From positions 54,458,009 to 54,522,008 of the forward strand of contig NC_054706.1 in the NCBI RefSeq assembly GCF_016097555.1: 64,000 nucleotides of DNA, in the 5' to 3' direction. Each line of letters starts with the position of its first letter. Positions within the stretch are counted from its first letter, which is position 1. The notes below the pieces were generated by a model, which made no database searches, was not told the DNA's origin, and was given only the letters and a program-made list of their open reading frames with translations. This stretch comes from Gigantopelta aegis (lineage: Eukaryota; Mollusca; Gastropoda; Neomphalida; Peltospiridae). Shown here piece after piece: positions 1 through 10,300 of this stretch. Position numbers and translations under genes: made by a program.

Positions 1-257
1 TGAATCACCAACACAATAACACCCAATAAGACAAAGTACCAATATAAAGTGACGTCATCCGGGTATGAACAACAAATAATCAACCACAAACTGTGTGAAT
101 CACCAACACAATAACACCCAATAAGACAAAGTACCAATATAAAGTGACGTCATCCGGGTATGAACAACAAACAATCAACCACAAACTGTGTGAATCACCA
201 ACACAATAACACCCAATAAGACCAAGTACCAATATAAAGTGACGTCATCAGATACGA
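1..257. repeat. 95-bp tandem repeat, about 2.7 copies, with CRE-like sites
   Basis: Copies start at 1, 96 and 191 and are nearly identical. The array probably continues to the left of the window. Each unit carries the palindrome TGACGTCA (50-57, 145-152, 240-247), the consensus CREB/ATF binding site. Whether the site is used is unknown. Confidence 0.9.
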
Positions 258-928
258 CTTTCCATGATGTTATTTTAATGTTCATAGAGAAATGAACAAA
301 CTTGTGTTTCTATGGCTGGACCAATGAGATGATGTAAAATTGTAATAAATGTAATTAATTATATGACTTAGGATCAGATTGTGTGATTTCAAAACTAAAA
401 GTCAAGAAACAAAATGGTAATAAAGAAAGAAAACAACATTTGACGAATGACAGTTGAGCACATTTTAAATTATGTCTATTTTGTTTTGTAGAAATGGCTG
501 CTTCGACTATTGGTCAATAGAGATAAAGAGAGGAAACCCGCTGCCGTCACATAGGCTACTCTTAATGATAAGGCAGCAAGGGATCTCAATTGTTTTTGTT
601 TTATGTCGTGAAAATCTTAAGACTTTTGCTAAAGGCTTCTTGAGTCTAGTTTTCAAGGTTTTAACCACAATGCAGTGCACAATATTTCATGTGGACCACT
701 GTTCTGTTCGCATTTCAGTTACACAACATAAAATTAATGCAAACTGCCAACCAGTTAAGCAGTGAAATTAAACATTGCAAACTGCAGAAGATAACTAGTT
801 TCAATGTAAATATGAAGAACTGATTAGGTTACACATACATAAATCACGTAACCGAACAATTGGTTACTTAAATAAAAATCAGGTCAACCGACTTCCGATT
901 ACCAAAATTTTTCGCCATATTGTCACAC
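258..928. other. Non-coding stretch left of the last visible MRE11 exon
   Basis: AT-rich sequence with no recognisable exon on either strand. A short minus-strand SINE fragment lies at about 515-580, matching the part of the family before the TATAAAAGATC block. A further MRE11 exon may lie here or beyond the window, but none could be identified. Confidence 0.5.
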
Positions 929-1363
929 TTACTGGTATTTGCTCCCCGTTTTCTTCCAAGACCGTGATGATGAGGAAGACGTCCCAGAGGGTGCAAACAC
1001 ATCGGCTACTGACTTTAACCCTTTGTCCGACACCACCGGCTGTTTCTTTCCTCGAGAGCCACGCCCTCCGCCGCGACTCCCCCTACCTCCTCTAGCAGGC
1101 TCTCCTTCACCACTGCCCGCCCCCCTCCCCCGACCCCGTCCTCTCGTGCCCCTGCCTCTCCCCGTCACTGAGACGTCAGACTCGTTGTCAGAGTGGTCGC
1201 TGTCATTGTCAAACATATCGCTGTTTCTCGGCTGGGAGCGAACGTTCTTTAATGCCTCCTTCACGTCATCATCCTCTTCGTTCTTCTTCTTTCTATTTTC
1301 CTTGAATCTGTTGATTTCAACGTCGAGTACCTCCTCGTCAGCATTACGTAGCTTCAAATAATC
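929..1363 (-). CDS. MRE11: MRE11 exon 6: C-terminal region with Gly-Arg-rich motif
   Basis: The exon follows an acceptor ending TTTAAG and continues in phase 0 from exon 5. It encodes an acidic/basic coiled stretch ([18 protein letters not shown]), then an RG/GGRG-rich DNA-binding tract matching the GAR motif of MRE11. The frame ends at TAA 929-931. The same bases form a strong donor (A|GTAAGTG, intron from 932), so the exon may instead be spliced to a further exon to the left. Confidence 0.88.
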   Translation of the reverse strand, partial: DYLKLRNADEEVLDVEINRFKENRKKKNEEDDDVKEALKNVRSQPRNSDMFDNDSDHSDNESDVSVTGRGRGTRGRGRGRGAGSGEGEPARGGRGSRGGGRGSRGKKQPVVSDKGLKSVADVFAPSGTSSSSSRSWKKTGSKYQ

Positions 1364-4300
1364 CTTAAATAAAATAACAATTTTAAAACAGTTTTTAAAT
1401 TTAAAGGGGATGTAATGTTTTAACAGGTTTACTTAATTCTGATAGGGGCGGGACGTAGCCCAGTGGTATAGCGCTTGCCTGATGCACAGTCAGTCTAGGA
1501 TCGATCCCTGTCGGTAGGCCCATTGGACTATTTCTCGTTCCAGACTGTGCACAACTGATATATCAAATGCTGTGGTATATGACATCCTGTCTGTGGGATG
1601 GTGTATATAAAAAATATCTTGCAACTAATGGAAAAATGGTTTCCTCTCTAAAACTATATGTCAAAATTACAAAATGTTTGACATGCAATAGCCGATAATA
1701 AATCAATGCGCTCTAGTGATGATGTTAAAAAAACACTTGAACTTTAAGTCTGATACTTCTGGACTCAGATACTTGTAACATATGGGATGCTATTATCTTA
1801 ATAATAAAAACATGTTTAGTTTAACAACACCACTAGAATACACTGATTATTGACTATTGGATGTCAGACATTTTTAGTTTAACAACACCACTAGAATACA
1901 CTGATTATTGACTATTGGATGTCAGACATTTTATAATTCTGATAGTGTTCAGAAGAAAGTGACAACATTTTTCTATTAGCAGAAAGGAATCTTTTATATG
2001 AGTTTTTCCAGACAGGATAGCACATACCATGGCTTTTGATATACCACATGCGGAGCAGTGGTCGGAGAAGGGTACAAAAACTTAATGTGTTCACTGATTT
2101 TATGACCCAAGCACCTTAAGCGAACCCACTACCCACTGAACTACATCCTGTCCTGCTATTAACACTAAAAATGCACGAAGGATGTGGTTGTGTTTAGGGT
2201 CTCCACGAGTACTCGGGCACGGGCGAGTCTAACAGGACTCGAGTACTCGTATAAGGTGGAATACAGCAATGAGCAACGATAATACAATGGACAATGTAGG
2301 ACAATAATTTCAGCAGTAGATAATCAACGATATAAGTTACACAATAATTATATGATCATCCGTCCATCCATCCATCACACTTCTAAAGGCAATACAATGG
2401 CATAATTTGGCGCCCATGTTCAGCGCTGGAATTAAGATGCATAATACTATTTTACTTTATTCCTTAGTCTCATTATCATCTAGGGTAAGTGTTGGGTACT
2501 CGGGTCTGGGTCGAGTTTGACCTTCGAGTACTTGAGTCCAATATTTTGTATTGGACTCGTGGAGGCCCTAGTTGTGTTGTCTTCTGCTCACATCAGTCTG
2601 GGTTTTTTATATTGTTATTGTGAACAAGGATGTTTGACCTCGATGTGAGCTCACCTACTAACAATCATTAATAGTAATAATATACTGATGGAAATCCTCA
2701 TCCACATTATCAGGACATTACCGTGTTACTGGCAATCAGTGTACAGTACTGACATTAAATCCGACTTTTCATCTTTGTATTTTATACAGGCATAGTGATT
2801 TAAATTTGATTTCTTCATCTACATGTATAGTCCTTCCTACAAGGAATGACTTTTTTCATACTATGGAATTCACCACAAATTATTTATTTCTGAGCAGATT
2901 GTTTTTTTTAAATTGCATACAAAAATAGTGGGGGGTTTTATTGAAAAAAATACTTTTACTTATCTTTGTACAAACTGAAATTATTTACAAAAACATTTTT
3001 GTAGGAACATGGCACAGACTATAGTTGGGCGGGATGTAGCTCAGTGGTAGAGTGCTCGCTCAATGTGCGGTCGGTCTGGGATCGATCCCTGTCGGTGGGC
3101 CCATTGGGCTATTTCTCGTTCCAGCCAGTGCACCACGACTGGTATATCAAAGGCTGTGGTATGTACTACCCTGTCTGTGGGATGGTGCATATAAAAGATC
3201 CCTTGCTGCTAATCGAAAAGAGTAGCCCATGAAGTGGTGACAGCGGGTTTCCTCTCAATATCTGGGTGGTCCTTAACCATATGTCTGATGCCATATAACC
3301 GTAAATAAAATGTGTTGAGGGTCTACACGAGTACTCGAGTACTCGGGCACAGGTCGAGTCTAACAGTGTGTCGTTAAATAAAACATTTCTTTCTTTCTTT
3401 CAGACTAGAGTTACCCTTGTTTTTCCCACTTGGTACTTGACTAACTCTGAAATAGCTTCTTTCTCATCCTTATCCACGTATTCCTTGACAGCTTCTCCCA
3501 GGCCTTTCTCTGTCAATACCTGCAGCTGGCTGCCCTATAATGAAAATTCAACACAGTATGTACACTTTAAAGGCATATTGTCACAGACCACTGACCTATT
3601 TAATGGTCTAACAAAGTATTACCTGAACAAAAATAATTTGATTTGTCCCTAAATGTACTTTATTCAACCATCTTCATAACCACCATACTCCATTTATTTA
3701 TTATATTTTGTAAAAATAATTGAATTATGGCAATGGTCCATAATTCAAAAACTAAAATTGCCGAGAGGGTTGATATGGATTTCACTCCATCATTGTTCAG
3801 TTAAGGTGATGCAATAGCTAGATTCAGTTTCCAACAATTAATCAATTTTGTTTCCTTCTTTTATTTTCTGAAGATGGTTAATCTACTATTCACCAACATG
3901 CCAATGTATCGCTTACCCTAAATAATTTACATTTTAAATTCATTTTACATGATTTCTTTAAAAAAAAAAAAATTATTGTATTAATTTAAAAATGTAAAAT
4001 AAGACTGTAAGACGTTTATGCTTATAAAGGTCATTAATAGCTGTACTTCAGGGGCCTAATTCACTAAACTCTCCCAACTTTGCGATCTCACAGTGCAATG
4101 CTAAAAGACTTGCAAAGAGGATGCTTTGTTGTCTAGCAGAGCTAAGAGACCGTTGTGAATTAGGCCCTTGGTCTTAAAACTCAGGGATGTGAGAGAGGCT
4201 GGAACAAACAACGCTTACTGCGGCCAGAAAAATTGTTTGCCACCCCTACAACTGCCAAAAATTGCATTCAATGCTAACAAATCGAAACTGGTTATAACTT

Positions 4301-7300
4301 ATATGACACACATCATAAACTTGAAACCGTGAAAACATGCAAATGAACCGTGTGTGGTCAACAGTACTGAACACGACGAAATGGAAAAGCGCATTTACAC
4401 GTTTCTCTCCCATTCCTGTAAACCAGTCCTCTTTTGGCAGTGTATGAGGGATGAATTTTCCAGTAAAGGATCTCCCTGAGAGTGGCTGTCCTCCTATCTA
4501 TGAGGCACTAGACAGAGATTCATGGAATTAACCACAAGATGAGCACAAAGTAATGTCATAGTATGCCCCAAATGATGCACAGATATTATAAGACTCCATC
4601 ACATGTGTCATGTGGACTAGAAAAAGTACACTCAAGGTGGTGGGAATTTCGACCTGGGATGAGGCTTTTGACCATTGAGGGTGTACTTTTTCTCTCATTC
4701 ATTAGGTAAATAAACCATTATTTTTACACGAACAGACAAAGATGGCTGAACAAGTAACTTTTTTTATTTTACCATTTTATCATAAATAAATTACACTGTC
4801 ATATTTGCCGTGTTTGTTTCATGTGTTAAATAAAATTTAACACTACAAATTAACAAGATAGCTTTTAAAATGAAGGTTTTAATAAAAAATATTAATTTAA
4901 AATTGTGTCCAATGACCTCACATTAATATGATGTCATATATTACCAACAGGGCTAGTTCTGGGTGAGCAAAAAATTTCGCCAAATTATCTAAAAAATGCA
5001 AAACCTGTAGCTATTTTCCAACAAAATATCAATTATTACGCAAATTATTTTTGCCAAATTAAAATAAAATTCACTAATTGTTCCTAAAATTAGCAATTGG
5101 CGAATTTAGCGAGTGGCAGAGCTAGCCGTGACCAATGCCGTCATGTTAAACGCAAGCGTGTGATATCCCATGTAAGATGGAAATTTCTTACATGGCTTTC
5201 TTTGATGGGATAGCTCTGTTCCATATACCTGAGGATGAGAGAAAAAATAGTTGACTATTTCTATGTTAGTAAGAATTAACATGACCAAATAACCAGCGTA
5301 CACTCTCGACTGTACAGAAATACTCTCTGACGAGATCTTCAACCCGCGCACTGTCCAGCGACTGTGGTTTAATGTTTGCCAACATCTCAGCATCTGAAAG
5401 TAATAATTCAGATGAAATACTTATTGTAGACAAAATGGACCTTTCATCAGATAGTATGCACAGCAAAAAAAACCCACCTAAACGTTTTCATAAAAGAATG
5501 CAATTTTTTCAATTTTTTTTTTACACATTTACACATTTATATAATACAGTGAAGTCTCAACTAGATCTCACCAGGAAATAATGTTTATCTGATTTGGACA
5601 GGATCCGGTGTTTATATAGTCTGCATTTTAGAATTTAGAAAATTCTGGACCATGAAACTAGGCCAGTTTTGACAGGATTCCAGTTTGTTCGGGGTCCGGT
5701 TTGGATAGATTTCACTGTATTAAAAATAAATATTAGCTACGAGCGTTTCAGTCTTACACTTTTGCTTTTACCACAGTTTGTCACCCAACAGCTGGGGTGT
5801 CATTAAACATTCATTCATTCATTCATTCATTCATTCATTCATTCATTCATGTCTTACAGTGGAATTATTTCCGATTGGAAACAGATCACATTCAATACCT
5901 GCATCACTGCCTTCTTTTTTAAGTCCAACAACTTTCTTTTTCCTTTGAAACAACACCACGTCACGGGGATTAGCAACGCGGTCCACAAACTTCTGACCAA
6001 ACCTACAAGCCAATACACAATACAAAATGAAAATCACAGCACAGTATCACAGTATTCATGTACCAACCACCAAAATGAAAATCACAGCACAGTATCACAG
6101 TATTCATGTACCAATCACCAAAATGAAAATCACAGCACAGTATCACAGTATTCATGTACCAACCACCAAAATGAAAATCACAGCACAGTATCACACTATT
6201 CATGTACCAATCACCAAAATGCTTGTTGGAAATTACAGTATAATATCAGTGTTCTCCAACTTTTATGCGACCAGGTTGGCGGACATGTGAGGCCTTGGGC
6301 CTCACAAACGAGTGGATGAAGTCCACGAAGGGGGGTGAGCTCGAGAGGGGTTCGCCCCCTCTCGCACCAGAAAATTTTGTAAATCTTAAGTCACAAAAGG
6401 TGCTTTTTTTCTGGCATTTAATAGTTGATTCAAATAAAGTTAACCATAATCTATCTCATGATCTGCCGCACCGGCACCGGTCACACTGAAGTAGTAGGGC
6501 CTAGATGATCATAGGCCTAAATGTGTGCGGCCAGTGGGCTAATCTCACCCGGAACATTTTGAAAATAAAAGCTCATATAGATGCGATTTCCTGGCATCTG
6601 GGGATAGTATTTTGAAGTCTTTCATTGCATAAAATATTATTCTCGATTTATGGTTTTCAACATGCCAACAGCCAGCAATAGACAATTCCACTGCATGAAA
6701 TTTGCCCGGACCCTTGTCAATTACTCGCAAGGACTAAGATTTACTAAAAATCATAGTATGCAATGGCCTGTCCGGCCAGCCAGCAACCTGATGCAAATAA
6801 ACCTTAGCAGGGGGTAATTAACAATTGTTGAGCACAGTGACACTAATGAAACTTGTTAATTACCGATTGCCATGAATTTGATAACAGTTCTGGAGGCTTT
6901 AAAAATCTAAACATCAATCAAGAAAACCCAATGATGAATGGCATTTGAGCGCGACTCAGTTAATTTATCAACAAAATATCCAAGCGGAGCTTACTTTGGT
7001 AAAAGATAACCTGACCTCTGGCTTATAAAGTTAATTTTAGCAGCGGTTCAACCATCCGCCATGCCCGCCAGTGTTTCTGTGATGAAAGTGCATCTATTGG
7101 CCAACGTCAAAATAAAAGAAATGAGGATGAATGTCATTTTTTATGTACATGCCCACAATTCACCATTATACGGAACTCATTTTTAAATTCAGTGTGGCAC
7201 CGCCTCCATTGACAACCGCATCAGATTGGATGCAGCGAGAAAGGTCGGCAGGTCAGTGGCCACGTGCCAAAATGCTCATGCTGCACGTGGTACTTTGTGG

Positions 7301-10300
7301 GCTGGGCTTTATTAAACTAGACCTACGTCAAATTTCACACGAAGGGTAGAACCATCACAGAAATAGGTTAAATCAGCGATTAATATCTATGTTATAAAAT
7401 CAATAAATTACGTTTGGTATTGAATTCGAAATAAAAATATTTTAAATAGGGCCTAGGCTTCATCACGGCCTTTATAATCTATCCAGGGGTACTTCTTACG
7501 GTAGGCATCTGAAAATGTTGTCCGATGTTTGCTGACTGTGGGGTCTTCTGACGAAGGTCGTTTAGTGCCGGTATTAGGGAGGGGCCTTGAAGCGTTATCG
7601 TTGGTACATGTAGGCCTACGGATAAATCCGAAAGCAGACAAATCTTTCTTCCCTGCCATGATTAAATATTACGTCGGTATAAATGATCAGGATGCAATGC
7701 GCTAGCCTGTGCAGGATTTTATAGGGAGTGGTCGTTAACGTCATATCGCGGTAAACTGCATGCTGACGAAACAAACCAGGGATCGTATAGGCCTTGGAGT
7801 AATTAGACGAGGGTGCACGACGCCAATCGCAGTACAAACAATACACTACAAGCATTCAGACATGAAGCCTGAGCTTTCTTCAGTAGGTCCTTTGGTTTCT
7901 TCAATAGGTCCTTTGATGTCTAACTTCATGCAATAAATTTTCTAACGTCATTTAGGGGATAACCCTACTTTGTTTTCCGATTTGCGGACGTATATCGGTG
8001 GTTTTACTGTCGCAAATTTAGTTTTATTGGCGACGCGTTAGCAAATCGGAAAACACAGTAGGGTTATCCCTATTCTAATTAAAATGTTTGCTGGTTGATT
8101 TTAAATAGGAAATTGTCACATTTGTAGTAAGAATAAGCCTATAAACGTCACCAGCTGGTGACGTCATTAGGTAGCCCATTAACAGACGATGGGTGGTCGG
8201 ACAGTTAGCAGCTCGAACATAGATGTGTAATTTGACATATTTAATCTGCTCTCATGATTAGATAACGACTAATAAAGAATAATATGTTCATTTCTGACAT
8301 AAAAACTTCTCAGTATTTAACGACTTCTGTACGTAATATGAACGCTACAGAAATTGTCTTTATGACGTCATTACAAAACAACCCTGTTCCTCGCTTAACC
8401 TATGACGTATTTCTGCCAGAAAATTTGCGACCGGTATATCGGTGATTTTACCACCTGAAATGTTTAGCAGGGATCCAATCAGATTCGTTCTTTACAAATG
8501 TGTTGAATTAGAATATTATTATTATATACTCCAAGTCCAAGTACAGGCTAAATATAGCGATAGGTGAATAGAACTGCCGGAAGTTTTTTTCATCATAGCG
8601 GATTGATTTTCGACTTGGCAGCATTTTTTATCAGCTTGGCGGACCCGTCTGCGAAAATCTTCAGCTTGGCGGCGCAAATTCTCAGCTTGGCGGGTGTACA
8701 AGCCGCTTACTGGGGTTGGAGAACACTGGTATATTATTATAAGAACTAAATATTGCATTTAAACAATCATTGACCAATTTTTACTTTTTTTTAAATGTTA
8801 TTGTCTTCATCCGAAATAAACAACTTTTGTCCCAAATGAATGTAATCTAAAAACAAAAATAAGAACAAGGCAACTATTTCATTTAACCACAACAGTCCAA
8901 GAGATTACATTTTCCAAATAAATTTCAGTTGAATTGAACATAAAGAAAGATAACCTTTTAAATCTGGTGACTACTTTGTAAAAGCTTAACTTAACGTAAC
9001 ACTAAATTTAATAAAAGCTACAATACATTAAATTGTCAAAATCCTAAATTAAGCTCATAAAAGCATCCCAACTAAAATATAGCAACTATGGTAATATTCA
9101 TTTCACACTATCTATGATAATAAATATTAATTTCACACTGTCACCACAATAATTAATGAAATAGTACATAACCTGTAGACACTAAATGGTTCGAATCCTG
9201 TGTAATCTATGCGCAGTCGAATTAATGGCTTTTCTGGTTGCTTACGGTTTCCTGTGTGTTCTCTAGCTATAATTGAATAGAAGAAATTACATTAAAACAG
9301 TACTACAAGTGACCAATAAAGGCTCATAAAATGTGTTAAAGTTTTGAAAAGTTTGGTGAATATAAAAGTATATACTCTCTCAGGACAAGCTATGGATGAG
9401 CAATGTTTTTGGATCTAATTATGTATTAAACTTTGATAATTTCTGAAAACAAGCTATTCTCCAATAAAATATCAATCATTACATGGAATTATTTCACAAA
9501 ATAATTTTAAAATTCAAAATCAGCAAATTCTTTGACAAGCGACAGAATTAGCTCTGTCTCTGAACTGAACAACTTTCTAATCAGGGATATAGCCCTGGGT
9601 CCACAAACAATTTCGCCAAATTCTATATTAAACTTACAATTTGCAGAAACCCAGATATTTTGTCATAAAATATCAATTAGTATATGAAAGTATTTTGCCA
9701 AATTAAAATAAAATTCTCCAATTGTTTTTGAAATTTGCAATCGGCAAATTTGGCGAGTGCCAGATGATGAATGAAAACCAAAATCGCTATGTGTACAAAA
9801 TAAAAATAAATTGATTTAAAGAGTCTGTTCCAAGTTTTCCATGTGCTCCCGACTAGTGAAGACTTTTTAACAACTACTATTACTTATGCAATGAATTTTC
9901 TTAATAGCATATCGGTGTCTGTATATTTAATGTGTTTCTGGTCGTTATAATGTTTGTAGTAATCCAAACAAGGTTTTATCTTCCAATTATTTTGTATGTA
10001 CAAAAAAAAACCTGGAAAATAAATAGAACTTTTAAGCCACTACAAACATTTAGAGATCAGAAACACACTGGATATAGAGACACTGACGTTCTAAAAAACA
10101 CAATTTATTTAATGTGTAATTATAGTCATTGACGAGAGTACCAGTGAGGTACATAATATGCTTGTCAAACGTAGGTCATACTTATGGTATGCAACACACC
10201 ATCATCCTAAATTGTAACTACATGCAAAATTTGATGATCCTATATGAACTGATAAGGAAGATACGCCTGAACAAGGATTTCCTTTAATGTGCAGTAATGT

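Larger units (their letters stand above)
6247..8728 (-). mobile_element. 2.5-kb hAT-type element, internally decayed
   Basis: The first and last 14 bp are inverted copies of CAGTGTTCTCCAAC. The flanks show a near-match duplication (GTATAATAT / GTATATTAT). The right subterminal region repeats AGCTTGGCGG three to four times, a typical pattern for hAT transposase binding. A transposase N-terminal remnant is at 7453-7659. The strand given is that of the remnant. The element sits in an MRE11 intron. Confidence 0.7.

Noticed and set aside
939..1361. 140-residue plus-strand frame rich in Pro/Ser
   Set aside because: Antisense shadow of MRE11 exon 6 (the Gly-Arg tract read backwards gives Pro-rich sequence).
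1445..1520. tRNA-like sequences with A and B boxes at many sites (e.g. 3030, 10680, 21395, 37190, 39000)
   Set aside because: They are heads of full SINEs continuing into a shared body and tail. No intact cloverleaf or 3' acceptor stem could be supported as a functional tRNA gene.
5106..5393. 95-residue minus-strand frame starting at the MRE11 exon 4 boundary
   Set aside because: It is out of frame with the MRE11 protein and runs from exon 4 into the intron; the true exon is 5302-5393 in another frame.
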